Shown piece after piece: positions 1 through 10,894 of a DNA stretch of 64,000 bases (position 1 is its first letter; each line of letters starts with the position of its first letter). The notes under the pieces are model-generated. The model was not told the DNA's origin, made no database searches, and saw only the letters and a program-made list of their open reading frames with translations. Where the stretch lies: the NCBI GenBank assembly GCA_039545295.1, contig BCIK01000004.1, forward strand, positions 373,389 through 437,388. The letters are read 5' to 3'. Both the position numbers and the translations under genes were made by a program. This stretch comes from Udeniomyces pyricola. Its lineage: Eukaryota; Basidiomycota; Tremellomycetes; Cystofilobasidiales; Mrakiaceae.

Positions 1-901
1 TTTTTTATTTTTTTTGGGTAGATATACGAGACTGGCTTGAAGCCTCAATTTTTTTTTTCTCTTCTCTTCTTTGCTTTCTTTTTTCCTTTTTTTTTTCTCT
101 CTCTCTTTTTTTTTTTTGGCTTTTTTTCTTTTTCTTCTTCTTCGAGTTATGGGAAGAGTCAGATCAGAACGGATGGATGGATGGATGGACGAAAAGAATG
201 AACTCCAATCCCCCCCTCTCCCAAAAGAAAAATCAAAGACAAAAAAAAAAAGCATGGATGAAGGAGAAGGAAGAAGATGGTCAAAGCCGGGAAGGGGGNG
301 GGGNGGGGNGGGGTTGAAGAAGCTAAAACCGGTGCGCTAACTCTTTTTTTTTTTTTTCGTGTAGATCGTAGGTGAAGGAAGAGGAGTGAAATGTTTGATG
401 AGTGAGTGAGTGAGGAGGGGGGGGGGAGAGAGAGAAGCAGAATGATATGAGGATGAGTGAGTCGAATGTCGAAAAAGCCAAAGTAGATGGAAGGGGGAAC
501 AGAGGGGTTAGAAAAGTCTAGTGGTTATATAGGGCTTTCGGTTGATCAAGTGAGTATGAGTGGTGGAGGCGAGATGCGAATTGAAAAAAAAAAGGAGAAA
601 GAAACAAAAAAAAAAGAGAGAAGAAGAAGAAGAGAAAAACGGGATGGAAGAAAGAAAAGAGATGATGGGTTTGCGGTCTATCCGTTCCCTATTTCTTTTC
701 CCCCCCTCCCTTTTTTCCCCATAGTTTATCGTTTACCACCTGTCTGCTTGATACAAGAGAGGGAATGTCGATTCAGCGTGAAAAGATGACAGAAATAAAG
801 TGGTCAAGAAAGGAGATGAACGCGCTTGGGGTCAGAACACCTATGACGTGACGTTATAAAGGAAAGAGACCTGGAAACGAGGACAGGGATGGAATAACGG
901 A
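1..901. other. Left-edge intergenic DNA, 3' flank of the helicase gene
   Basis: I see no credible gene here. The stretch is made of T-rich and C/T-rich runs, a purine-rich block at about 570-670, GAGT repeats at about 395-415 and a poly-G tract with scattered N at 299-309. Open frames here are low-complexity and have no family features. It lies just downstream of the minus-strand helicase stop and probably holds its 3' UTR and terminator. Confidence 0.6.
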
Positions 902-3613
902 CTACTGACCTCCTCCTCTTCCTCCTCCGTAACCACCCCTGCTTCCACCTCCACCGTAGCTGGCCTTGCCTCCACCATAGCGACTTCTCTCTCCACCATA
1001 GCTCTCCTCACCATTGCCGTAGTTGCTGCGACCTCGGTCTTGCCCGTAGTAGTGACCACCGTGACCTCGGACATCCCTACGGATATCCGATGCGCGCACA
1101 CGCGCACCGTAACTTCCACCTGGAACACCCATCATAGTGAGAAAGAAACAGACGAGGTCAGCATAAGACCCGTCATCGATAGGTTATGAAAAGGCAGAGT
1201 TTTTGAATTGAAACATGAAGAAACGAAGAAAAAAAAAAAGAACGAACCGCCAGGTCCGTTGACCTTGATTCCGATCTTGAGAAGGTAGTTGGCCGAGAAC
1301 GAAGGAGGAGGGTCCATACCGAACGCATCACTACCCATCTCCTGGATACCCCTAACGACGTCCATCGGTTTGATAGCCAACTTTTGGTCCATCTTGGCGT
1401 AGAAACCCATGAGCGACCCAAACACGTCCGACAACACGTCCGGGCTCAACCTCGCTTGAATATCCTTGACACCTTGGTCAATCTCGCGAAGCTTAGCGAG
1501 GGTGTGACCAGCCTGACCTTCAGACGAAGGATCGACAGTGGCGAGGTGGGCGACTTCCTCCTTGAAAGCAACGGTCGAGAGAGGCTTAACAGGGAACTTG
1601 CCGAGCTCCTTGGTGAGGAACTCGGCTTCGAACGGGGCAAGAACAATGTCTCCTCGACCATCCGCCCCACCTCGACCGGTTCGACCAACTCGATGAGTGT
1701 ATTGCTCCGCATCGCCCGAGATACCAAACTGAATGACTCGCGACGTGCCAGGGTAATCGACACCTCGAGCGGACACGTCCGACGTCACCAAAATCGATGC
1801 CCTACTCTTCTCCCCCCGGAATGCAGCCGATGTACGCGTACGATCCTTTGAATCGAGCTTGGAATGGATGTTGTACACCTTGGTAGCCCTGCCGGCAGGG
1901 AAGAACGAGGTCATGTTTCGAACCAGGGTCGACATGAGTTGCGTCATCTTAGTCGTGTTGCAGAAGAGAATGATCTTGGATCCATTAGGCTTGATGAGTT
2001 GGTCGTGGGCAATGAGTCGGAAGATGTGGGGGAGGAGTTCGTCCATCGTAGTGAGGACTGTGCCATGCTGATCGATTCGATCGACGGTTTGGGCCTCACC
2101 CTTGGGGACGACGTCGATGAAGAGCGAGCCGGGTTGGAGGAACGTCTTGGCGATGTTGCGAATCGCGGACGAGACGGTCGCGGAGAAGAGGAACGTTTGG
2201 CGTTCCGACGGAAGCGTTCGAAGGATGGCTTGGAGGTCGCGGTCGAAGCCCATGTCAAGCATCGTGTCGGCCTCATCAAGGACAAGCTAGTGAAAAAGAA
2301 AGCACAACCAAGGGTACGAAGGGGAAAGAAAATCGAAACAAAGAAGGAAAATAATCGTGTGCGGGTTGAGTAAGTCACCGTGTGTAACCCTCTTTCTGTC
2401 AACCCTGGTAGACCAAGAGGAGCGGTACAGGAAGGAACGGAAAGAAATCCCCCTCTCTAACTCACAGTCTCAATCGATTTGAAAGCCTGGGCGACGGTCG
2501 GCTGAGTGTTGAGCAAGTCCAGCATCCTTCCCGGCGTAGCCACAATGATATCCTTGCTGCTCCTCTGCCATTCCCTGAGCTGAAGCCCCTTGCTCTCACC
2601 ACCGACAAAGAGGTGAACGCCCCATCTTTCCTTCTGAGTCGACGTCAACGCACGGGCCTCGTTGGCGATTTGAATTGCGAGTTCTCGGGTCGGGGTGATG
2701 ATGAGGGTACCGGCGTGGCCGAACCGGTAGAGGGCGGGATCGGCTTGTTGGGACAGGGTGTGGAGACGCGCCTCGATGGCGGGAGTAAGGAAAGCGACCG
2801 TCTTGCCGGTTCCAGTTCGAGCCTGTATAAAAAGAACGGGTACAGACAGACGATACGTCGGATATCAAGCGAAGCAGACGACAACCAATGGAAGACACAT
2901 GTCAGACGCGTGTGGAACCAAGAATATTTCGAAGCATGCCTTTTTATTTTTATTTTTATTTTTTTTATCTTGATTTATGATCTTGTTCGGCCACTTACTT
3001 TGACGAGGATATCCTTCTTTCCCGAGTGAGGCTCTCCGGCTTCTTCAGCCGCCTGGTTACCTCCGATAAGACCAGGCAAGAGCTTGAGGACCCTGGCTTG
3101 AACCGCGGACATGTTGGAGAAGTTGAACGGCTTCTGAGTCAAAGCCCGCATGACGGAGTCGTCGATTTTGCCTTGAAGTTGGCTGAAGGGCTCCTCGACG
3201 GAGATGGGAGCTTCAGTGTCGACAAGGGAAGCATTATTGTTCTGATCGAAACGCAGAGGGGTGGAAGAGAGCGTTCGGATCGAGGAGTGAAGAGAAGGAG
3301 AGAAGGAGAATGCGGCTGGAAGGAGAGGAGAGGTGGTACAAGAGTGAGTGGCAACCGCAAGGGCAGAGTCAGCAAGACAATCGATAGGGGAGGGAAAACC
3401 AAAGGCTGGTTTGATGTGCTGTCTGGGTTGAAAGCAAGCTGAGATATAGTGAATAAAAGAGAAGGTGGAGATTCAAAGGTAGGCCTCACGCTTGGCGACT
3501 GAACTGAGGAGCGACCTAGTGGAGGAAGCGGCCACGACGGAAGGGGCGACGGCGATCGACGACGCGCTCCGGACGGTCGTGCGAGCGAGACGGGCAGAGA
3601 TGGATCGAAGCAT
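902..3613 (-). CDS. MSS116: Mitochondrial DEAD-box RNA helicase, Mss116 type
   Basis: This is an ATP-dependent RNA helicase, probably an RNA chaperone for splicing and translation in mitochondria. The ATG at 3613 opens an Arg/Ser-rich, acid-free presequence (MLRSISARLARTTVRSASS), as expected for mitochondrial import. In order, the spliced exons give motif I ARTGTGKT (about 2810, right after an intron), PTRELA (about 2690), an ATPGRMLD block (about 2530), DEAD within LVLDEADTMLDMGFD (about 2265), SAT (about 2180), SARGVDYP (about 1760) and HRVGRTGRGG (about 1680). An arginine- and glycine-rich tail with RGG/YGG repeats ends at the TAG at 902-904; such tails bind RNA loosely. At least four introns are present. 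The first junction near 3490/3240 is uncertain because the obvious GTGAGG donor does not match the phase of the next exon. The family call is firm; the exact orthologue (Mss116 or a close mitochondrial paralogue) is inferred from the presequence and basic tail. Confidence 0.88.
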
Positions 3614-3820
3614 GGCGGGAGAGGGCGGGGCGGAGCGAAGACCAAGCGAGAGCTGGGAGGAAAGAAGAGGAGAAGGGAGGGCGGAAGGGTCGGAGAGACC
3701 GGGGGAGGAGAGGAGGGAAGAGGCGAAGGAGTGGAGAAGTTGGTGACGGAAGAAAGTGGAGACGACAAGGGGAAAGGGCAAAGGGGCCAGCCACGCCTTC
3801 GACTTACTGGAACCGGAAAA

Positions 3821-3874
3821 GTGCAAGTTCTTGCACGATCAAGTGCTTTCTTTGCACAGCTCGTAAAATTGCAC
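3821..3874. promoter_or_regulatory. TTGCAC/GTGCAA palindrome cluster in a divergent promoter
   Basis: The 1-kb interval 3614-4613 separates the helicase (-) from eL14 (+) and must hold both promoters. Within it, GTGCAAGTTCTTGCAC (3821-3836) is a perfect inverted repeat. Two more TTGCAC copies follow at 3852-3857 and 3869-3874. The rest of the interval has GCATGC-type palindromes (about 3980-4060) and a C/T-rich leader before the eL14 ATG (about 4400-4600), typical of ribosomal-protein genes. The motif recurs in the H3 promoter at 20388-20414. The binding factor is unknown. Confidence 0.4.
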
Positions 3875-4613
3875 AGCTTTGCTATTTCGTGGTGGTTCCA
3901 AGATGCCCGATCCAGATCCCTGATGGTGGCCTGCCTCATGATGCAACGTCCTCATGCGCCGTGCAGATGATGAATGTATGCATGCTTATGATACTGTCGA
4001 GCAATGATATGGAACATCATGCATGGTATCCTGTGCGCATGCATATATGTACATGATGTTGAAACTGTATATATCAGAAGGTAATGATGCAAAAGGGAAG
4101 GAAAAAAAGAAGAAGAAAAAAATAAAGTGCTACCAGCCTGCCTGAGCCCTGCGCCAGCTGTGTCTGATGAGGAGAGCAGCGTGAGCGGACGGCTCAACAC
4201 AACTCGCTGGCGGGGGAAACTTCTGGCTCGCCCCTTCGTCCTTTCCCCTCTTTCGACCCGAAGATCAACTCAGTAAGCCCTTTCTCCTTGCCGCTCTCGT
4301 CTCTACGCCTCCTTCCTCATGGCTCTGTGTATGCGTATGATTCCATCGTCTTGACTCATCAGCATGTGCTGACCATTGTGCCAAACCAAAACAAAAACGA
4401 ACCCCCCTTTGCTTCGTCTTTCTCTACTGTCGCTGCTTCCCCCCCTTCCTCTTCGCCCTCCTTCGCCCTCGGTTTCTCTCCTCGTCTTTGTCGCTGGTCC
4501 CTCCCTCCCTTCTCCCCTCCTTCGCTCCTCTTCTCCCCCTCCCTCTCCGTCTCAATTCCCAAACTACTTCTCGCCTCTCCCCCTTCTCACCTCTCCTATC
4601 ACCAGTCGTCAAA

Positions 4614-6323
4614 ATGGCTGTTAGTACAGGTCTTTCTTTCCCTCATCGACACTGCTCTTTATGCCTCTCCCCTCCCCACTTTCCTCCTGCTTCTTTGCTG
4701 TCTCCTCGACCCTTCACTCGACCGACGTCTACCACCCTGCCTCTATCCGACTCGACACTGGATCATACATATCGACAAACCCTCCCATGCCATGTGGTTT
4801 TTCCAACAGCGTTTCACGAGGCACAGCAATATGAGTCAAGGGCAACGACCCGAGAGCAGAGGCAAGGAGGAATGGGAGCATCCGCCGAGCCTTTTGTCAA
4901 TGTGCCGCTAGCAAGCAGGGAGCACGCCAGGCCAAAGAGACGACATGTCATCAATCAGCAATAGCAGTAGCAATAGGAAGCATTGATATCGAGTCGAGTC
5001 GTAGCTGTTCATGGAATTGCAGATCAAGGATAACGAGGGTGAAGCGAGGTTCAAATCGAGGGGCGTGAACCATCGTTCCCCTGGGGGAGGCGAAAAATCG
5101 CGCTCGTTGGATCGCTCTCCTCTACTGGCCTCAATCGCTCCCTCTCGCCCTCGTTATTCCTGCAGCTGCTTCTTTGCTTCCTTTTCTGCTGCTGCCGCCG
5201 CTCCCCTCTATCGTGTAGCCGATTGAACGACATGTCTACCCCTCTTGGCCCTATTGTGGCTTCGCTCATCTGGGCCCCGAGACCGGCCGCTTCGACGCCT
5301 TGCTCTCCGACAAGCACCCCCTCTACACCTCTCCTCGACATTTGTCCCAAATCTCGCGCCTCCCCCAATCAACCCACAATCCAGCTACCTCTTCACACCT
5401 ATGCAGCATTTCATTCCTAACCATCTCTGTCTCTCTTTGCATGCCAACTCTTACAGCCCGTCGAAGCTCCTTCCACCTTCAAGAGGTTCGTCCAGGTTGG
5501 TCGAGTCGTCCTCGTCAACGAGGGACCCTCCAAGGGCAAGCTCGCCGTCATCGCCGAGGTCATTGACCACAAGAGGGTGAGCTTTTCTTTTCTTCGCTGG
5601 TCGATTTCCTACCTCCTTCGTCTGCTCTCTGCGATATGAAACGCGTTGGATGCAATGGATCAAGACCGAAAGAGTATCATCGTTTTTCTCAACTGACATG
5701 ATACGATCTTTTCTGACTTCCCTTCCATTCCTGGACGCATCAGGCTCTCATCGACGGTCCCACCGCCGGTGTCCCCCGACAGGCTCTTTCCCTCAAGAAC
5801 CTCATCCTCACCCCTTACCTCCTCCGAAAGCTCCCCCGAGCTGCCGGCTCGTCGACCGTCAAGAAGCAGTTCGAGGCTTCCGACGTTACCGCCAAGTGGG
5901 AGGCTTCCGCCTGGGCTAAGAAGAGGGCCGCCATGGACGTCAGGAAGAAGAGCTCTGACTTCGAAAGGTTCGAGATCCAGTAAGTTTTTTTATTTATTTA
6001 TTTCTTCTTTCTCTTTGGTTTTGGTAGACTCCGGTTGGGGCAAGATTCAATCATAGAGGAGCAGGAACTGCTACCTTTTATCGGAGTCCCTTGTCTGAAC
6101 GGCGAAAGCCCCGGAAGACCGGTGCTGTCTGGACGCGTGCGGCCTACGATCCACGCGTCTTCAATCGCCTTGATCTTCGATGTTGGCCTGCAAGATCAAC
6201 TGGAACTGCATGACTGATTATCTATGTTCTTCCTTCTTTTCCTTCCATTTCATTAGGCTCCTCAAGAGGGCCAAGCGAGACCTCGTCCGAAAGGCCGTCT
6301 CCGCCGAGAAGAAGTCCGCTTAA
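4614..6323 (+). CDS. RPL14: 60S ribosomal protein eL14
   Basis: This is a structural protein of the large cytosolic ribosomal subunit. There are four coding exons: 4614-4619 (ATG GCT only), 5457-5576, 5744-5979 and 6257-6323. They splice in frame to 142 aa, close to the usual 130-145. The product has the eL14 KOW-like start (FVQVGRVVLVNEGPSKGKLA), then IDGPTAGVPRQALSLKNL, then KWEASAWAKKRAAMDVRKK and a basic tail ending KKSA. The first coding exon carries only two codons, with donor GTTAGT at 4620. That choice keeps frame with exon 2, but a different first exon inside the 837-nt intron 1 is not excluded. Introns 1 and 3 contain strong inverted repeats listed separately. A C/T-rich stretch upstream of the ATG fits a highly translated gene. 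Confidence 0.93.
5027..5161 (+). ncRNA. Predicted structured element inside eL14 intron 1
   Basis: AGGATAACGAGGG (5027-5039) pairs with CCCTCGTTATTCCT (5148-5161), a 13-bp stem with one bulged T that closes about 108 nt. Inside are three more perfect hairpins: GGTTCA/TGAACC (5048-5053 and 5066-5071), TCCCC/GGGGA (5077-5088) and GCGA/TCGC around AAAA (5090-5101). Introns of ribosomal-protein genes often host small nucleolar RNAs, so an intron-encoded RNA is one reading. A short inverted-repeat transposon (MITE) is the other. I see no clear C/D boxes or terminal ACA that would name a class. Confidence 0.4.
6027..6159 (+). ncRNA. Predicted hairpins inside eL14 intron 3
   Basis: Two perfect stems lie in tandem: GACTCCG (6027-6033) with CGGAGTC (6082-6088), and GACGCGTG (6132-6139) with CACGCGTC (6152-6159). 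The first stem encloses AGCAG/CTGCT around a GAA loop. Between the two stems, GGCGAAAGCC (6101-6110) forms a hairpin with a GNRA tetraloop. Two stems in series resemble an H/ACA outline, but I found no convincing H box between them or ACA after them. The class is therefore unassigned. Confidence 0.3.
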
Positions 6324-7268
6324 ACCAAACCAAAAATAAAGCCTACATCTTCTCTCTGGAAAACTCCTTCCTTCCTTTCTGCCAGATCAATCAATGTGTC
6401 CCCCCCTGGTTTCTTCGCGCTCCGTTTTTCCTTACCACCACCCCGCAAAAACTCCGTAGAGATGATCATTGATTGGATGATGGATTGAGTCGAGCATTTT
6501 TCTGTGTTGTTTGCGTTTGTGGTCTATCTGCTCGTTTCGTTTTGAGTTCTATCGGTCGGGGACATTGAGAGAGGACTTGAATTGAGATCCGAGAAAAGCA
6601 AGATATGGATGGATAGACACCGTTTTGCATTTAAAGTCAATCTGCATGCATCTCGTAGACAGTTGTCACTGTTTCACCTAGCGGCATTGGCAACTGCAGC
6701 AGCTTAGGTTTCTTTGCCGGCTTGACTTTCAATCGTTCTCAACCGATACGGATAGGCTCGAACTTGACTCTAGCTAGAGAACGAGTAGCTGAGTGGGCGA
6801 TGGGATCCAGGGTTATTGTCGCAGAGGCCGGCACGATAAACTCTAGCTAGTAGCTGATCGGACTCGATACCATCGATGCCAGTGAGTGATACGTGGCTGT
6901 CGAAAAGACATGAGAATATACATGGCAGCATGCAGGTGAAGAATGGCGGGAATGCTATATAGACTTGTGTCTACAAATTTGCTAGGTTTGGAAGAAAGTG
7001 GGATCCCATGATCCAAATTGGATGAAATAATTACATATGTAATGGAGATCGACTCGGCTTCTTTCGGCAGTCAGTCCAGTCGGTCGACGTTTAGCTTTGT
7101 TACCTTCCGTGCGTTTGACCGCTTGGCCACTTGGACCACCACCGGCACGCACCACTCACCAACCCCTCAACCACCGACATCCTCTTCACCCCTGTGCTGT
7201 CCTCAACATCGTCCCTCCATCTCAACCCTCCCCCATCGCCTCGACTGATCAATCCTAATCCTCTCCTC
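6324..7268. other. Intergenic region between eL14 and DCP1
   Basis: This region holds the 3' UTR of eL14 (an AATAAA at about 6334-6339 sits 11 nt after the stop and may be its polyadenylation signal) and the promoter of DCP1. CTAGCTAG-type short palindromes occur at about 6770-6850. I see no other gene. Confidence 0.5.
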
Positions 7269-10200
7269 ATGCACCCTCTCAACCTCAAAGTGCTCCAGCG
7301 GCACGACCCTTCCATCGTCGACATCATCGAGTCCGCAACCTATGTCGTGCTCTATCACTACGAGGACGACGGATGGAAGAAAGAAGGCATCGAAGGCAGC
7401 ATGTTCATTTACAAGCGGTTAGTCCTCTGCTCTTGCACCGTCCAATCAACGTGCTGTCAGGGTGACGATGAGATGAGAGCAAAGAGACCGGGACGAACCA
7501 TGAGGAGGGCTAGTGACTGTCTGCTGGATCCGGATATGGGGACACGAAGGAGCGAGATTGCGATTGCTTCCTTCTTATCCATGTCTGGGCTCTCTACTCT
7601 CTGGTCTTACCCACACCATCTCACAAGTCAACCCGTCGGTTTTCCCAAAGAGGTTCTCATACACCCACATCAAAGACGCTTCCCTGGAACTCGATCACTC
7701 ACCTAGCCCCTCTTCCTCCGTCCCTTGCTCATCATCCTGTCCCGTCCATCTCGTTCTCTGCATGAATACATCCCTCTCCTCTTCACCCTTTCCGATACAG
7801 ATCCCTCGATCCCCCGTTGTCACTCATCATTCTCAACCGCTATGGACCTCAGAACTTTACGCGCCACATCACGCGCGATACGGAATTTGATATCCAGGGA
7901 AAGGTGTTGATGATCAACGAACAGGGTCAACCCGAATGTACGTGTGTNGNNGNNNGGGNGGGGGGGGGGGGGAGAAGTGCGAACCCTACATCTTCTGCCG
8001 AGGCATCTACCGATGACCGACAGCAAAACGACAAGAGTGGAAAGGTGGACAATTCTGGTTCCCCTTCCCCCCCCCCCTTTCGTTCATCTGTTATAGATAA
8101 TGGGTCCGGCGAGATCCACAAGACTTGATCCAAACCTAACAACACCTCTTTTTCCGTTTTTCATCCTCGTTCTTTAATCCTACATTAATCCAGCCAAAAT
8201 CTCGGGCCTTTGGATTCACGCAGAGGAAGAAGGCCAGAAGTTGCTCAAGATTTTGACCTCGTTCGTGTTCTTATTCCATCGACGATCCCCCCCCCCCCCC
8301 CCGGCGTGCATGCAATAGCTATGTCATCCATCTGCTTGGCTAAAGAAGATGCTCGCGAATGAACACAAGGTCGAAAGGGCTAATTAGAATTTCTGCTGGT
8401 TTTCTCTTCCCTGTGATCTGTCGGTCATGTTCTCTGTTGATCCCCTCCGCTTCGGTGATATCAAGTTTACGTGACTCGCTCGCGTCAAAACCTGTTTCGG
8501 CCTCCGCGGTCGCTTCGTCCTCGGCCGGCTTCTCGTCCCCTTCGACATCCAACCCATCCTCGACGCCTAACGGAACCCCTCGCAGCACATCCCATACGAC
8601 GGCAGCATCGACTATCCCCTACCATGCATCACCTCCAGCCATGGGCAACCTCATTCCTCCCACTCCACCAATCACCCTCAACAGCAACAATGCCAATTCG
8701 TCTTACGCGTCTCAACCCCCTCCTCCCTCTTTCTCCACATCTGCGATATCGACGGGAGGACCAGTCTCAAGAGCTTCAAGCAGCTCAAATGGCTCGCTCT
8801 CATTCGATGAGATCCTCAACCGGCTTCAGTCCCCCGCCGTTTCCTCTTCTCAACCATTCGCTCCACCCCCTCCTTCTCAGCAGCAGCAGCAGCAGCAGCC
8901 GTCGTCGTCGTCGTCGTTGCCACAGTTACAGCAACATGTCAACTTTCCGATTCACTCCAATCATGCCATTCCTCCACCACCACCACCTCCATCTTCATCT
9001 GGTGTTGTCCACCCTACGAAAGCTAAAGCGACCTCGACCGATCTTCTCGATTCGCTCTTCTCCTCCCTCTCCGCTACGACAGCCTCATCGCCTCCACCTC
9101 TTTCGGCTTCTGTGATCGTTAGTCCTACCCCTGCTGCAGGAAGAGGAGAAGGAGAAGGAGGAGGGGGAGGAGCAGGAGGGCCTGGTGGGATTCATTCCCC
9201 TCTCCCAGCGCATCTGCAATCTTATCAGAGACCGTCTTATCAACCTGTGACATCCTCACCTTTGCGATCCCATTCGCTTCCAACGACGACGACGACGACG
9301 ACGGTCATCCCTTCCAACTATCATCCCTATCCGGAACCTTCGCCGAGGATGGCCTCGGCTTCGGCGGCATCGTTACTACCGGGCGGTGCGTTGCTCGGTC
9401 AACAACCTCCGTTGGTCTCTCCGGCTTCAGCTGGCTTGAACGGATCGTCGTCGTCGTCCTCTTTGATGGGGAGTCAACACCCTTCTGATTCTGCTGCTTC
9501 TTCTTCTTCTGACCCTTCTTTGACGACGAGGACGACGATGCGACCTGAGTCGTCTTTGATTGGTGGTGGTGGTGGTGGTGGAGGTGGACAACAACGAGGT
9601 CAAAGCACGTCTTATCCTCCTACCCGAGGAGCGCCTTCGACTCATCAGACGGGTTCGTCATCGGATACAGAGACAACGACAACGACGACGACAACGACGA
9701 CGACGGACTCAGAGGGAGAAGAAGAAGAAGCATCAGAAGCGTTCGGAAAGGAAGGAGAGAGGAGAGATGATGGTGGTGGAAGACGGCAGATACAGCATCA
9801 GCAGCAGACGCGACGACGACCAGGAGGAGGAGGAGGAGGAGGATCTTCGTCTTATCACCGTCAGGATCATCAAGAACCCTTGTCCCAATACTCGCATGCT
9901 CATCATCAGCAACAGCCGTCGGTGTTTCAGCAAGAACGTCATCTCGTCCGTTGGCAACCTGACGAAGGGGACGAAGCGGACGATGTCGCTCGAGCGGCTG
10001 CTCGTGCCGGTGGGATCGAAGATGACCATCATCATCACCTCTCGACGACGTCGACGACGACGACGAACATGATGGGGAGTCGGCAGGAACGGATGATGAT
10101 GACGATGGAAGAAGATGGAGGCAAGTTGGATGACAATCGAGGGATGTTTGATCGAACGATGATGATGGAAAGCGAAGGTGGTGGTGGTGGTAGTAGTAGT

Positions 10201-10894
10201 GGACGGAGGATGGGTGGAGGGGGCGAGAAATCCAAGAGGACGAGGAGAGGTATGGCAGCGGGTAAAAAGGGGAAACGAAGTGGTGGGGATGGTGGTGGAG
10301 TAGGGGAATCATTGCGAGGAGGAGGAGGAGGAGGAGAAGACATGGCGATGATCGAAAAGAGTTTGGTGGGTGAGTTGGTACAGATGTCGAGCTCTCGTCA
10401 AAAGGTTGGAGGAGGAGGGGGAGGAGGTGGGGGGAGACGGACTCCTCGAGGCAGCAGCAGCGGCGGCGGCGGTGTTGATGGTGCTGGTGCTGGAGGAGAA
10501 GGGAGTAAGGTCGTTTGGTCTCAAGCGGAGATGGTCCGCGAACTCGAAGGGTTGCTGCAGGTTCGTCCCCTTTTTTCTTCCGGTTCTTTGAAGGAGGAAG
10601 GTGAAGAGGGAAGGGGAAGGACAAGGGGGGGGGGGATTTGTATAGGAGATACAAATCATTTCTTTCTTTCCTCCTTCTTTCTCCCCCTCCCTCGCTCTCG
10701 CGCGTCCTCTCTCTGTTCGTCATGATCTGACGTTTTTTTTTTTTTTTTTTTTTCCTTGTTTCTTTTTTCTTAAGAACGCGTCGTTTGTCGAAGGACTCTA
10801 TGCGCGGTATGTCATTGCGGCGAGTGCCGGGGGCCCGAGTACGAGTGCGAGTGCAGGTGCGGGTGGTGGAGGTAGAGGTAGTAGTGGGAGGTGA
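7269..10894 (+). CDS. DCP1: mRNA-decapping enzyme subunit Dcp1
   Basis: Dcp1 activates the Dcp2 decapping enzyme in 5'-3' mRNA decay and acts in P-bodies. Five exons (7269-7417, 7801-7937, 8194-8260, 8466-10560, 10775-10894) splice in frame to 855 aa. Exons 1-3 encode the EVH1 domain: NLKVLQRHDPSIVDIIESA, GWKKEGIEGSMFIYKR, LIILNRYGPQNFTRHI and SGLWIHAEEEGQKLLKIL. The C-terminus (EMVRELEGLLQ joined across the last intron to NASFVEGLYARYV) matches the short Dcp1 trimerisation helix region. Between them lie about 690 residues of low complexity: runs of Ser, Pro, Gln, Thr, Gly and His coded by triplet repeats. An in-frame ATG at 7131 would add 46 residues; I prefer 7269 because family members start close to this point. 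Intron 2 contains a poly-G tract with N calls at about 7948-7960. Confidence 0.88.

Noticed and set aside
3139..3939. 266-codon minus-strand frame overlapping the helicase 5' region
   Set aside because: It overlaps real helicase exons in another frame and is Pro/Ser/Leu low-complexity.
5041..5075. GGTTCAAATC resembling a tRNA B box in eL14 intron 1
   Set aside because: The bases around it do not form a T-arm and no A box or acceptor stem fits; the segment pairs better as part of the larger hairpin element.
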